From NCBI RefSeq assembly GCF_963975745.1, contig NZ_CAXBIB010000001.1, positions 1 through 64,000 on the forward strand: a stretch of DNA of 64,000 nucleotides, given 5' to 3'. The position numbers and the translations under genes are program-made. Source of the stretch: Parvibaculum sp963975745. Lineage in GTDB: Bacteria; Pseudomonadota; Alphaproteobacteria; Parvibaculales; Parvibaculaceae. Position 1 is the first letter of the stretch, and each line of letters starts with the position of its first letter. The notes beneath the pieces are model-generated. The model searched no databases. It worked only from the letters and a program-made list of their open reading frames with translations, and had not been told where the DNA came from. Below are positions 6,871 to 16,504 of this stretch, in pieces.

Positions 6871-7692
6871 TTAATCTGGATTCACCATAGGCTCTGCCAG
6901 CGGCTCATAGAACGCGGGATCGAGCCCGGCGGCAAGCCGTCCCGCCCTGTTGAAGGGCGGTTTAAGGACACCGCGGAAATGCAGCCGCACCAGCCGTTGA
7001 AAGGTGGCGCACGGCTCGCGGCCCTCGGCGCGGCAAAGATGGGAAAACCAGACCGCGCCAGCGCGCACATGGTCCTGTTCCTCGCGATAGATCGTCCGCA
7101 GCACTGCTGCGCTCTCCGTATCGCCGGCCGCGTCCAGCCGTTCGATCATGCCGGGCGTCACGTCCAGTCCGCGCGCCTCGAGCACCAGCGGCACCACGGC
7201 GAGCCGCGCCATCAGGTCGTGCCGCGTTTCGGTCGCGGCTTGCCACAGCCCGTCATGCGCCGGCAGGTCACCATAGCGCGCGCCCAGTGCCGCGAGCCGC
7301 GTCTGCAGCATCGCGAAGTGCCGAGCCTCATCGCTGCCGACGGCGACCCAGTCGTCGAAAAAGGCGCGCGGCAGGTCGAGCGGGGCAAACCGTCCAATGA
7401 GATCGAAGGCGAGATCGATGGCATTGAGTTCTATATGTGCCAGCGAATGCAGCAGCGCGATGCGCCCGCGCGTCCCCCGGAAGGTCCGCCGCGGCATGTC
7501 GCGCGGCGCAAGAAGTGCCGGGGTCGCAGGGCGCGATGGCCGGTCGGGCAGGGCCGGCGCCGCGCCATCCGCGGGCAGCAGGGTCAGCGCCGACGCGCGC
7601 CACGCCCGGGCGACGCGCTCCGCCAGACGTGCCTTTTCATCGGCATCTGCGCAGGTCAGCACCGACAGGGCGCCTTCGACAAGCGACGTCAC
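6871..7692 (-). CDS. DUF455 ferritin-like protein
   Basis: A 273-residue protein of the DUF455 family, whose fold is a ferritin-like four-helix bundle with a predicted di-metal site. Likely ligands are visible in LLHSLAHIELNAIDLAFDL (HIELN), SDEARHFAMLQ (ExxxH type), VLEARGLDVTP and EEQDHVRAG. No enzymatic role is established for the family. The gene starts 4 bases after the end of the bcp gene upstream, so both are probably on one transcript with bcp first; a link to oxidative stress is inference from that neighbour and from the di-iron type fold. Confidence 0.82.
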   Translation of the reverse strand: MTSLVEGALSVLTCADADEKARLAERVARAWRASALTLLPADGAAPALPDRPSRPATPALLAPRDMPRRTFRGTRGRIALLHSLAHIELNAIDLAFDLIGRFAPLDLPRAFFDDWVAVGSDEARHFAMLQTRLAALGARYGDLPAHDGLWQAATETRHDLMARLAVVPLVLEARGLDVTPGMIERLDAAGDTESAAVLRTIYREEQDHVRAGAVWFSHLCRAEGREPCATFQRLVRLHFRGVLKPPFNRAGRLAAGLDPAFYEPLAEPMVNPD

Positions 7693-7696
7693 CGGC

Positions 7697-8263
7697 CTAG
7701 AGTTCCTTGACCGCGGCCAGCACGTCTTCTGCGTGACCGCTGACCTTGACCTTCGGCCAGACCCGGCGCACCACGCCCTTGCCGTCGATCAGAAATGTCG
7801 TCCGCGTAATGCCCATGAATTTCCGCCCATAGAGGCTCTTCTCGCCCCAGACGCCATAGGCCTCCAGCATGTTGCCATCCTCGTCCGACAGCAGCCGCAC
7901 CGTCAGGCCGTGCTTGTCGCGGAACTTGCAGTGCTTCTCGATCGTGTCCTTCGAAACGCCGAGCACAACGGCGCCGGCGGCGTCGAACTTCTTCTTCAGT
8001 GCGCTGAAGGCGATGGCCTCGGTCGTACAGCCCGGCGTGTCATCCTTGGGGTAGAAATAAAGCACCACCTTCTTGCCGGCGAGGCTCTTCAGCGTCACTG
8101 AACTGCCATCATCCGCCGGAAGCTTGAAGGCGGGTGCCTTGGCGCCTTCGGCGGGAAGCGCGTCATTGGCGGTGGCCGCCGCCTTCGGGCGGGCTTTCGT
8201 GGCTGCCTTTGCGGCGGGTTTCGGAGCGGCCTTGGCCGTTTTGCGCGCGGGTGCCTTCGCCAT
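7697..8263 (-). CDS. bcp: Thioredoxin-dependent thiol peroxidase (Bcp/PrxQ) with Lys/Ala-rich N-terminus
   Basis: Peroxiredoxin of the BCP/PrxQ group, reducing hydrogen peroxide and organic peroxides with thioredoxin. The peroxidatic Cys is in YPKDDTPGCTTEA. The second Cys usually found five residues on is replaced (GCTTEAIAF), so resolution must use another thiol, possibly the one in KHCKFRDKH, or be of the 1-Cys kind. The product has 188 residues, longer than usual, because of an N-terminal tail of about 45 residues rich in Lys, Ala and Pro that resembles histone-H1-like repeats. The ATG at 8263 has a GAGG nine bases upstream; an in-frame ATG at 8278 is also possible. It stands in front of the DUF455 gene. 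Confidence 0.9.
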   Translation of the reverse strand: MAKAPARKTAKAAPKPAAKAATKARPKAAATANDALPAEGAKAPAFKLPADDGSSVTLKSLAGKKVVLYFYPKDDTPGCTTEAIAFSALKKKFDAAGAVVLGVSKDTIEKHCKFRDKHGLTVRLLSDEDGNMLEAYGVWGEKSLYGRKFMGITRTTFLIDGKGVVRRVWPKVKVSGHAEDVLAAVKEL

Positions 8264-8504
8264 GGAAATCAGCCTCATTGTCTCTTGCAGGGGAATGTTA
8301 TGCCCGCCTTTGGTCGGGCAGGGCACAATATGGAGCGCCGCGGCCTGCGAGGCCAGCCGTGTTAAGCCTGTTTGCGCAAGGTCGCGCCGCAGGCCGCCAA
8401 AATTGCAGACTTGGCGTCGGACTGCGGCTAGATAGAAGACCGACGCGCTTTTGCCTTATTTCTGCTGTCTGCATGGCGGGCAGTACAGGGAGAGATGTCG
8501 CTTC

Positions 8505-11500
8505 TTGATCCGCCGGACCAGTAAAATCGCATTGGAGGTTGTAGGCGTTGCCGTCGCGGCGACGGCCGTCCTGCTGGCCGTCCTTGCATGGCGCCTTTCT
8601 TCCGGCCCGGTTTCGGTGACCTTTCTCGGGGGCATGATCGAAAACGCGGCCGCGCCCTCGCTTCAGGGCGGCGCGCTCGACATCGGTGACACAGTCCTGC
8701 GCTGGTCGGCCGACGACCGTCGGCTGTCCCTGCGCCTTGTTGATGTCAGATTGGCCGGCGCCGACGAAAACGCCATCGCCTTCGTTCCCGAACTGGCCTT
8801 CCAGATCAGCCTGCCGGCACTGTTTCGCGGCGTACTGGCGCCGACGGCTGTTGATTTCTTCGGTGTCAGCGCCACCGTCCTCCGCCGACCCGATGCTGGC
8901 ATTACCCTGGCCATGGCGGGCGTCGGCACACCGGCGCAGTCGGTCGACCCCGAATCCGCCGCCTTTGTCGGCCGGCTGATCGAGGCGCTGTCCGCCGGCG
9001 AGGAAACCGGCACGCCGCTGGACTATCTGACCCATGTCGGCATTCGCGACGGAACATTGCGGCTCGTCGATGAGGTCAACGGCGTGTCGTTCGACGCGCC
9101 TTCCGCAAATCTGATCATGTTCCGCGGCGAGGGAGGTCTTGCTGCCACCCTGCGCGCCGACATCAGCATTGACGACACCACAGCAGCCATCGAGATGAAC
9201 GGGCTGCTGCCGTCGGGTGCCGATGCGGCCCAGATCGAAGCACGCGCAACCAATGTCGTTCCGGCTGCCTTTGCGCGCATGTCATCGGCATTTGCCGATT
9301 ATGCGATCTTGGATGCGCCCATCGAGGCGCGCGGCACACTTCGTATCAAGGCCAATGGTGACATGCTGGGTGCGCAGCTGACACTCGACGCGGGGCGCGG
9401 CGAGATTGATCTGCCGAGTCCATGGGATACGTCGATACCGATCGAAAAGGCGCGAGCCGAAGTCGAATTCGACGGCATGGCGCGGCGGATCGATCTCATC
9501 GGTCTGACATTCCATGCCGGACCGCACTTTGCGTCGCTGGCCGGACGGCTCGACTACCGCATTGGCGACGGCCTCAACATAGCCGGTGCGACCGTCGACC
9601 TGATTGCCGATCGTATTCATACGGAAGTACCTGGATTTTTTGTGGGGCCCGTTGATCTCGAAAGGGCGCGGTTGAAGGGCAGTTTCGATTTCGACGCCCT
9701 GACAGCCATCATCGAGGAACTCTCGGTCGGAACGGCGGGCGGCGGAATTTCGCTGAGCGGTGCCGTTCGGGACGGAGAGCGCTCGCCGGCCGTGCGCGTC
9801 TCCGGCGGCATCGACGCGATGCCGCTCGATGCATTCAAGGCCATCTGGCCACTCCCTCTTGCAAAAGGTGCACGCGAATGGGTCGGGAAGAATCTCTCGG
9901 GTGGCGATGTCGTCAGCGGAACATTCGAAATCGATATGCTGGCCGGAATGATCGATGATGCGGCAAATCGCGTGCCGATACCCTCCGAGAACCTTCGCTT
10001 CGAGTTTGCGGTGGGCGGCACGACAATGACGTATCTCGGCAAGTTGCCGCCGATGCAGGAGGTCGAGGCCCGCGGTCTGGTTCTGGGTGACCGCTTTGAC
10101 GCCTGGGTTTCGTCTGCCCGCATCGATGTCGATGGTGGTGGATCGCTTGCGGTCAGCGATGGGCATTTCCACGTCGACGATCTGCATCGGAAAGGTGCGA
10201 CCGGTCATATCCGCTTCACGGTCGCCGGCGCGACAGCCGACATTCTTGCCGTGCTGGACCACGAACCGCTGGGCCTGATCGGCAAGTTCGGCATCGATCC
10301 GCGCGACGTCGCCGGCACAGGCCGTATTACCGGTAATCTTGCCTTGCCATTGGTGAAAGACGTCACCATGGAAGAGGTTGATTTCTCCGGCATGGCCCAT
10401 GCCGACGATATCGCCATTCCGAATATCCAGCGCGGGCTTTCCATCACATCCGGCGCACTCGATATCGACGTGTCGCGTGCGAAACTTGTCGCAAGAGGAC
10501 CTGTCGGCATCAACGGCGCGCCGCAGCTGGATCTGACATGGCAGGAGGCCTTCGAGCGTGGGAGCGGCGGTTCGACCTATCGATTGACCGGCGTACTCGA
10601 CAATGAGGGCCGTAAAGCACTCGGGATCGGGCTTGGCGCGTTTCTCGACGGTCCGGCAACATTCGATGCGAGATTTTCGGGCGACGGCAGGGAGGTGAAC
10701 CGAGCCGAGGTGAAGGCCGACCTGACCGACACGATCGTCAAACTGGACTATGCCGGCTGGTCGAAGCCTCCAGGCATTGGCGCGGCGGCCGAACTTCGGC
10801 TTGCCTTTCTGCGCGGCGGCGGATTTCGTGTGTCTGGCTTCGAACTCGCGGGAGATGGTATCGACGCGCGTGGCGACTTCTCGCTTGGAGCCAACGGCCG
10901 GTTGACCGAGGCCAACCTGCCGGTGGTCAAGTTGGGGCCCGACAATGATTTCTCGTTCATGGCAGGCGCGACGGACGACACATCGGTGACGATGACTGTC
11001 ACCGGTGCGCGCTTCGACGCGCGCCGGCTTCTCGCTGACATGATCGTCGGCTCGAAGGGTGATAGCGAAGAAGAGGCAGATGCGGCAACGGAAGAGGCAG
11101 GCCCTCCGCTGTTGTCGCCCGAGCTTGTGGCCGACCCGGCGCGCCGAACGGCGATACGCGCCGAAATCGCGCGGGTCGTCGGCAACAACGATACGATGTT
11201 CAACGCCGTCAGCGCCCATGTCGTTCAGGTGGACGATCGTATCTGGACGTTGAACGTGACCGCAGTCGATCTGCAGGAGACGCCGCTGACGGTCAGGATA
11301 GCTCCCGATGACTCCGGTGTGAGGCAGCTGTCGCTGGCGTCGAACGACGCCGGAAGCGTCTTCCGCGCGCTCGACTTCACCGACAGCATGAGGGGCGGGG
11401 TGCTCAGTGCGACAGGCACCTATGACGACACGATTGCCGGATCGCCGCTGCGAGGCGCTGTGACCATCGGTACCTACCGCATCGTCGATGCTCCGGTACT

Positions 11501-12041
11501 GGCAAACATTCTGACGGTGGGATCGCTGACGGGGATACGCGACACGCTGAACGGCGAGGGAATTCTGTTCAACGGTCTGGAATTGGTCTTTGGCATTACC
11601 GAAGGGCGCATCGACATCGAGGAAGCCCGCACTTCGGGTCCGGCCATCGGGCTGACATTGAAGGGTCATGTCGACCGGGTGACGGATCGTATCGATATGG
11701 AAGGAACGATGGTTCCTGCCTATACGATCAATTCATTTCTCGGGCAGGTGCCTGTCTTCGGGCCGCTGATCGTCGGCCGGGAAGGCGAAGGAATATTTGC
11801 GCTGACTTACCGGGTCCGCGGACCTTCCGATGACCCGTCCGTGACCGTCAATCCGCTCTCCGCCCTGGCGCCCGGCTTTCTGCGGCGCATGTTCGAGTTC
11901 GGCGGCGCGCCGCCGGCAATGCCCGCGCCAGAGGCGGCGCCTGAGCCAACGGGAGCGCCTGCCGTGGAATCTGGTGTGTCTCCCGAAGAAAGTGCTGCAG
12001 AAAACCGGGATTCAGACACTCTTCCTGTACCGCAAAACTGA
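8505..12041 (+). CDS. Giant AsmA/YhdP-like envelope protein (DUF3971)
   Basis: A 1178-residue protein of the Asma-like superfamily, closest in layout to YhdP. Such proteins bridge inner and outer membrane and are thought to carry phospholipids in a long hydrophobic groove. One membrane segment lies at the N-terminus (IALEVVGVAVAATAVLLAVLAW), followed by periplasmic beta-rich repeats (for example DLERARLKGSFDFDALTAII, GLVLGDRFDAWVSSARIDV) and an AsmA-like C-terminal block (RIDIEEARTSGPAIGLTLKG, GTMVPAYTINSFLGQVPVFG). The last 60 residues are Ala/Pro/Glu-rich. The start is not certain: I prefer TTG at 8505 with AGGGAGAG about ten bases upstream, giving an N-terminus of the form MIRRTSKI; the frame is open from 8451. 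No ATG is suitable. Confidence 0.85.
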   Translation: MIRRTSKIALEVVGVAVAATAVLLAVLAWRLSSGPVSVTFLGGMIENAAAPSLQGGALDIGDTVLRWSADDRRLSLRLVDVRLAGADENAIAFVPELAFQISLPALFRGVLAPTAVDFFGVSATVLRRPDAGITLAMAGVGTPAQSVDPESAAFVGRLIEALSAGEETGTPLDYLTHVGIRDGTLRLVDEVNGVSFDAPSANLIMFRGEGGLAATLRADISIDDTTAAIEMNGLLPSGADAAQIEARATNVVPAAFARMSSAFADYAILDAPIEARGTLRIKANGDMLGAQLTLDAGRGEIDLPSPWDTSIPIEKARAEVEFDGMARRIDLIGLTFHAGPHFASLAGRLDYRIGDGLNIAGATVDLIADRIHTEVPGFFVGPVDLERARLKGSFDFDALTAIIEELSVGTAGGGISLSGAVRDGERSPAVRVSGGIDAMPLDAFKAIWPLPLAKGAREWVGKNLSGGDVVSGTFEIDMLAGMIDDAANRVPIPSENLRFEFAVGGTTMTYLGKLPPMQEVEARGLVLGDRFDAWVSSARIDVDGGGSLAVSDGHFHVDDLHRKGATGHIRFTVAGATADILAVLDHEPLGLIGKFGIDPRDVAGTGRITGNLALPLVKDVTMEEVDFSGMAHADDIAIPNIQRGLSITSGALDIDVSRAKLVARGPVGINGAPQLDLTWQEAFERGSGGSTYRLTGVLDNEGRKALGIGLGAFLDGPATFDARFSGDGREVNRAEVKADLTDTIVKLDYAGWSKPPGIGAAAELRLAFLRGGGFRVSGFELAGDGIDARGDFSLGANGRLTEANLPVVKLGPDNDFSFMAGATDDTSVTMTVTGARFDARRLLADMIVGSKGDSEEEADAATEEAGPPLLSPELVADPARRTAIRAEIARVVGNNDTMFNAVSAHVVQVDDRIWTLNVTAVDLQETPLTVRIAPDDSGVRQLSLASNDAGSVFRALDFTDSMRGGVLSATGTYDDTIAGSPLRGAVTIGTYRIVDAPVLANILTVGSLTGIRDTLNGEGILFNGLELVFGITEGRIDIEEARTSGPAIGLTLKGHVDRVTDRIDMEGTMVPAYTINSFLGQVPVFGPLIVGREGEGIFALTYRVRGPSDDPSVTVNPLSALAPGFLRRMFEFGGAPPAMPAPEAAPEPTGAPAVESGVSPEESAAENRDSDTLPVPQN

Positions 12042-12131
12042 CAAATCCGTACGATTCAGGATTGCGGAGTAATCCTCCGCATATGTAAGCTCTGGCTCTG
12101 CTGTTGACGAGGCAAGGGGAGGAGGAAACCC

Positions 12132-13268
12132 ATGTCCACCAATCAGAAGATGACGATGGACGCGGCCTATGAGGCGGTCTCGCCGGATGATTTCCCGGCC
12201 ATGATGGATATCGACCGTTACGGCAAGCGATCGACGGCCTTCGACAAGATCATTTCGGCGACCCACGATCATTTCTGGGATCCGCTCGATACGAAATACA
12301 TCGATTTCTCCCAGCCCTGGGATCTCGACAATGCCGCGCTGATGCCCGCCGATTTCAGTATGGAACTGAAGACGGCTGTATCCGACAAACTCGATGAAAA
12401 GCAGAAGATCTATCTCGTCAACGAGAACGTCCGCTGGAGCATGTCGTCGATTCTGCATGGCGAGCAGGGCGCGCTGGCGCTGTCGGCGAGCCTCTGCCAC
12501 ATCCTCAAGGATCCCGGTGCGCAGGAATATGCGGCCAACCAGACGCGCGAAGAGGCGCGCCACGTTACCGGCTTTGCCAGGTATATTCAGGCGCGCTGGG
12601 GCAAGCCGACAGCTTGCGGGGTCGTACTCGAGAAGCTGCTCTGCGAGATCGTTTCGACACCGCTGGTCTGGAAGAAACTGGTCGGCATGCAGATGATCGT
12701 CGAAGGTTTGGCCATGGGCGCCTTTGCGACTTTCTATGCCAAGACCACTGATCCGGTGCTGCGGCGCCTGATGCAGCTGACCATGACCGACGAGGCCTTC
12801 CATCACAAGTTCGGCAAGATCTGGGCCGACCGCACGGTGCCGAACCTGCCACCGGCGGAGCGCGATCTGATCGAGGACTGGGCGCTCGAGGTCTTCATGA
12901 CGTTGATGCGCAATTCGACCGGACCAGAGCAGAAAAAGGCGATCTACGAGAAGGTCGGTCTGGACTGGCGCTGGGTGCAAGGCGCGCTGGCCGAGGCGTT
13001 GACTGACAAGAACATGCGTGGCGAGTTGCAGGAAGCGACCAACATCTTCCGCGTCCTTATCAAGACCTTGGTCAAGGCCGGCATCGTGACCAGCCGTACG
13101 GCGCCGATGTATGCGGCCTATGTCGACATGGCCGAACTCTATGGCGAAGGCGACCGCATGGTCGGCGACGACATTGCCGAGGAAGGCATCAAGTATCTTC
13201 AGGCGATCAACGGCGCCGGAGGCGATGCGGCGATTTTCGCGCTCGGCGCCTCGACAGCAGCCGAATAG
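12132..13268 (+). CDS. Ferritin-like di-iron protein, possible oxygenase
   Basis: A 378-residue soluble protein with the ligand pattern of di-iron carboxylate enzymes: a Glu in LHGEQGAL (about residue 113), EEARH in NQTREEARHVTG, a Glu in QMIVEGLAMG, and DEAFHHKFG. That series E...ExxH...E...ExxH resembles the ribonucleotide reductase R2/AurF-like group, but I cannot say which substrate it acts on. Start ATG is well placed after aggggaggagga. It is followed by a strong hairpin shared with tyrS, which reads toward it. It has no operon partners, and a role in lipid or aromatic oxidation would be a guess. Confidence 0.75.
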   Translation: MSTNQKMTMDAAYEAVSPDDFPAMMDIDRYGKRSTAFDKIISATHDHFWDPLDTKYIDFSQPWDLDNAALMPADFSMELKTAVSDKLDEKQKIYLVNENVRWSMSSILHGEQGALALSASLCHILKDPGAQEYAANQTREEARHVTGFARYIQARWGKPTACGVVLEKLLCEIVSTPLVWKKLVGMQMIVEGLAMGAFATFYAKTTDPVLRRLMQLTMTDEAFHHKFGKIWADRTVPNLPPAERDLIEDWALEVFMTLMRNSTGPEQKKAIYEKVGLDWRWVQGALAEALTDKNMRGELQEATNIFRVLIKTLVKAGIVTSRTAPMYAAYVDMAELYGEGDRMVGDDIAEEGIKYLQAINGAGGDAAIFALGASTAAE

Positions 13269-13341
13269 ACGAACCAGATGGAGCCATAAACGCGGCAGCC
13301 CAATAAGCCGTGGAACGCACTTCAGGGAGCGTTCAGGAAGA

Positions 13342-13369
13342 AGCCCTCCCCGGGCGACCGGGGAGGGCT
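13342..13369. terminator. Bidirectional hairpin between the di-iron gene and tyrS
   Basis: A perfect 12-bp stem AGCCCTCCCCGG with loop GCGA lies between two convergent genes. There is no strong T-run on either side, so termination efficiency is uncertain. Confidence 0.65.
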
Positions 13370-13391
13370 CATTCGTTTCGGCGCCTGTAGT

Positions 13392-14648
13392 TCAGGCCCG
13401 CGGCTTCAGCAGCACATGCTTCTTCTTGCCGAGCGAAAGCTTGACGACACCCTCGGGCGTCAGATTCTGCCGGACCAGGACCATTTTCTCGTCGCCGACC
13501 TGGGCGTCGTTGACACGCACAGCACCGCCCTTGATCTGACGTCGGGCTTCGCTGGTCGAGGCAACCAGTCCGGCCTGAACGAGCGCATTGAGGAGCCCAT
13601 GTCCGACATCGAGCGCATTGACGTCGATCTCGACGGTCGGCAGGTCGGCGCTGATCGCACCTTCCTCGAAGGCCGTGCGGGCCGCCTCGGCCGCCTTCCC
13701 GGATTGGGCACGGCCATGTGCCATTGCAGTCGCCTCGGTGGCGAGTATCTTCTTTGCCTCGTTGAGTTCCGAGCCCTGCAGTTTTTCCAGGCGCTCAATC
13801 TCTTCAATCGGCAATTCGGTGAACAGCCGCAGGAAGCGACCGACATCGGCGTCCTCGGTATTGCGCCAGTATTGCCAGTAGCCATAGGGCGAGAGCATGT
13901 CGGCATTGAGCCACACCGCGCCCGATGCCGTCTTGCCCATCTTGGCGCCCGACGAGGTCGTGAGCAGCGGACTGGTCAACCCGTAGAGCTGTGTACCGTC
14001 GGTGCGGCGACCGAGTTCGATCCCGTTGACGATGTTGCCCCACTGGTCGGAGCCGCCCAATTGCAGCGTGCAGCCATATTTGCGGTTAAGCTCCACGAAA
14101 TCATAGGCTTGAAGGATCATGTAGTTGAATTCGAGGAACGACAGGTTCTGTTCCCGCTCAAGCCGGATCTTCACGCTCTCGAAGGACAACATCCGATTGA
14201 CGGAGAAATGGCGGCCATAGTCGCGCAGGAAGTCGATATATTTGAGATCATCGAGCCAGTCGCGGTTGTTGACCATGATGGCATCGGTCTTGCCGGCGCC
14301 GAATGTCAGGAACTTCGAGAATACGGTCTTGATGCCGTCGAGATTCGCGTCGATCATTTCGTCGGTCAGCAGGGGGCGCGCTTCGTCGCGAAAGCTCGGG
14401 TCGCCGATCCGCGTTGTACCGCCGCCCATCAGTGCGATCGGCTTGTGGCCGGCCTTCTGCAGCCAGCGCAGCAGCATGATCTGGACCAGGCTGCCGGCGT
14501 GGAGGCTCGGCGCCGTCGCATCGAAGCCGATATAGCCCGTCAACAGCCCTTCCAGCAGACGCTCATCGAGGCCTGCATCGTCGGAGGTCTGGTGGATGAA
14601 CCCGCGGACGGAAAGCTCGCGCAGGAAGTCGGACTTGAATCTGGTCAT
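13392..14648 (-). CDS. tyrS: Tyrosyl-tRNA synthetase
   Basis: Class I aminoacyl-tRNA synthetase charging tRNA-Tyr. The 418-residue product has the Rossmann nucleotide fold with YIGFDATAPSLHAGSL (HIGH-type motif), tyrosine-pocket stretches (YMILQAYDFVELNRKYGCTL, QLGGSDQWGNI) and KMGKTASGAVW (KMSKS-type loop). A C-terminal S4 RNA-binding domain follows (ARRQIKGGAVRVND). Length and domain order are those of the bacterial short-type enzyme. The start ATG at 14648 (MTRFKSDFLRELS) matches the family; the open frame to 14726 adds an unlikely leader that crosses into the anmK promoter region. It is divergent from anmK. Confidence 0.97.
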   Translation of the reverse strand: MTRFKSDFLRELSVRGFIHQTSDDAGLDERLLEGLLTGYIGFDATAPSLHAGSLVQIMLLRWLQKAGHKPIALMGGGTTRIGDPSFRDEARPLLTDEMIDANLDGIKTVFSKFLTFGAGKTDAIMVNNRDWLDDLKYIDFLRDYGRHFSVNRMLSFESVKIRLEREQNLSFLEFNYMILQAYDFVELNRKYGCTLQLGGSDQWGNIVNGIELGRRTDGTQLYGLTSPLLTTSSGAKMGKTASGAVWLNADMLSPYGYWQYWRNTEDADVGRFLRLFTELPIEEIERLEKLQGSELNEAKKILATEATAMAHGRAQSGKAAEAARTAFEEGAISADLPTVEIDVNALDVGHGLLNALVQAGLVASTSEARRQIKGGAVRVNDAQVGDEKMVLVRQNLTPEGVVKLSLGKKKHVLLKPRA

Positions 14649-14728
14649 GGTCGGCTCGGGTTTCGGATATGCTTGGAAACGCGGCTGGTGTATCACGCTT
14701 TGGCCGAGGGAAAAATGGACAAACACCC

Positions 14729-15844
14729 GTGATCCGCGCTTTGGGACTGATGAGCGGCACTTCGCTCGATGGCATCGACGTCGCCATCATCGAAACCGAT
14801 GGCGAAGGGGCTGTGCGGCCCGGCGCGTCGATGGTCGTCCCCTACAAGCCGGAAGAGCGGTTGCTGTTGCGCATGGCGCTCGAGGCGGCGAAAAGTTGGG
14901 AGCCGGACGATCCGGTGCCGGAAGAGGTGGCCGAGGCCGAGCGTCATTTGACGCTGGCCAATGCGCTGGCGGTGCGGGCGCTGCTGGCGGAAGCCGGGTT
15001 GAGGCCGGCCGACATCTCGGTGATCGGCTTTCACGGGCAGACGGTCCTGCACCAGCCGGAACGCCGACGGACAGTCCAGATCGGTCTCGGTGATGTCCTG
15101 GCGCGCCTGACCGGCATAGACGTCGTCAATGATTTCCGAAGCGCGGATGTCGCTGCTGGTGGTCATGGCGCGCCATTGGTGCCTCTCTATCATCGGGCGC
15201 TTGTCGGCAGCACGGGCATTGTGGAACCGGTCGCCATCATCAACATCGGCGGTGTCGGCAATGTCACTTATGTCTCGCCCGACGGCACGTTGCTGGCCTT
15301 TGATACCGGCCCCGGCAACGCCTTGATCGACGATTGGGCACTGGAGCATACAGGCGAACCGATCGACAGGGACGGCGCACTGGCAGCGGGCGGCGACGTC
15401 GATATGGAGGTTCTGGAAGGCCTGATGTCGCATGAATTTTTCGATGCGCCGCCGCCCAAATCGCTCGACCGCTTCTCTTTCTCTCCCGATGCCGTAAGCC
15501 ATCTCTCTCCGCCCGATGGTGCCGCTACGCTGACGGCCTTTACCGTCGAGTCGATCGCGCGCGGTCTGGCCCACGTCCCCGGCATTCCGTCGCGCTTCGT
15601 CATATGCGGGGGCGGACGCCATAACCCGGTTCTGATGGCGATGTTGAGACGTCGGTTGCAGGGCGGTGTCCTCCCAGCCGAGGATCTCGGCTGGCGGGGA
15701 GACGATGTCGAGGCAGAGGCCTTTGCCTATCTGGCCGTCCGCTCGCTGCGCGGCCTGCCGCTGAGTCTGCCGACGACGACTGGCGTACCCGAGCCAATGC
15801 CTGGCGGCACACTCCATCGGGCAGGCAAGACCCTGGAAGGGTGA
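14729..15844 (+). CDS. anmK: Anhydro-N-acetylmuramic acid kinase
   Basis: Recycles cell-wall sugar: converts 1,6-anhydroMurNAc and ATP to MurNAc-6-phosphate. The 371-residue product shows the family signature at the very start (IRALGLMSGTSLDGIDVAI), ISVIGFHGQTVLHQP, DFRSADVAAGGHGAPLVPL with the catalytic Asp region, IINIGGVGNVT, AFDTGPGNALID and FVICGGGRHNPVLM. I chose GTG at 14729 since the conserved N-terminus begins there; an ATG at 14669 is also in frame but would lie in the space shared with divergent tyrS. A five-codon frame (ATG at 14715, stop TGA overlapping the GTG) preceded by gagggaaaa may assist re-initiation. It ends 3 bases before the convergent hydrolase gene. Confidence 0.95.
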   Translation: MIRALGLMSGTSLDGIDVAIIETDGEGAVRPGASMVVPYKPEERLLLRMALEAAKSWEPDDPVPEEVAEAERHLTLANALAVRALLAEAGLRPADISVIGFHGQTVLHQPERRRTVQIGLGDVLARLTGIDVVNDFRSADVAAGGHGAPLVPLYHRALVGSTGIVEPVAIINIGGVGNVTYVSPDGTLLAFDTGPGNALIDDWALEHTGEPIDRDGALAAGGDVDMEVLEGLMSHEFFDAPPPKSLDRFSFSPDAVSHLSPPDGAATLTAFTVESIARGLAHVPGIPSRFVICGGGRHNPVLMAMLRRRLQGGVLPAEDLGWRGDDVEAEAFAYLAVRSLRGLPLSLPTTTGVPEPMPGGTLHRAGKTLEG

Positions 15845-15847
15845 CGT

Positions 15848-16504
15848 TCAGGCCTTTTCGGGAGCTGCGGCCAGCCGTTTGTCGAGATAGGCACCGATCG
15901 TATTGGCCAGCGGTTCGAGATGCGATTCGAAGAAGTGGTTGGCGCCCTCCACCGATGCATGTTCGATGGTAATACCTTTTTGCGTCTTCAGCCGTTCGAC
16001 CAGCTTCAGTACATCGGCCGGCGGCGCGACCTGATCGGCGCTGCCATTGATAATGATGCCCGACGAGGGGCAGGGTGCCAGGAAGGAAAAGTCATACATA
16101 TTGGCGAGCGGCGCGACGGAGATGAAACCCTCGATCTCAGGACGACGCATCAGGACCTGCATCGCGATCCAGGCGCCAAAGGAAAAACCGCCGATCCAGC
16201 ACTGCGCCGCATCCGGATTCTGGGACTGCAGCCAGTCGAGGGCCGATGCGGCGTCCGACAGCTCGCCAATACCGGAATCGAAGGCACCCTGGCTTCGTCC
16301 GACCCCGCGGAAGTTGAACCGCAGCACCGAAAAACCCCGGTTCACAAAGGCCTGATAAAGGGCATAGGTGACGGGATTGTTCATGGTTCCGCCGAATTGC
16401 GGATGCGGGTGCAATACCAGCGCGACCGGCGAATTGGCCTTTCTGCTGTGGTGGTAGCGGCCCTCGATCCGGCCGGCCGGACCATTGAAAATCACTTCAG
16501 GCAT
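15848..16504 (-). CDS. Alpha/beta hydrolase (COG2945-like)
   Basis: A 218-residue single-domain alpha/beta hydrolase without signal peptide. Oxyanion segment LVLHPHPQFGGTMNN, nucleophile elbow GGFSFGAW (Ser), acid near NGSADQVAPP and base His in EGANHFFESH are all in the expected order. This layout fits COG2945, conserved small hydrolases of unknown substrate. The start ATG at 16504 gives MPEVIFNGPAGRIEGRYH, typical for the group. It is divergent from the iscR gene, with 315 bases between, and convergent with anmK. Confidence 0.85.
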   Translation of the reverse strand: MPEVIFNGPAGRIEGRYHHSRKANSPVALVLHPHPQFGGTMNNPVTYALYQAFVNRGFSVLRFNFRGVGRSQGAFDSGIGELSDAASALDWLQSQNPDAAQCWIGGFSFGAWIAMQVLMRRPEIEGFISVAPLANMYDFSFLAPCPSSGIIINGSADQVAPPADVLKLVERLKTQKGITIEHASVEGANHFFESHLEPLANTIGAYLDKRLAAAPEKA

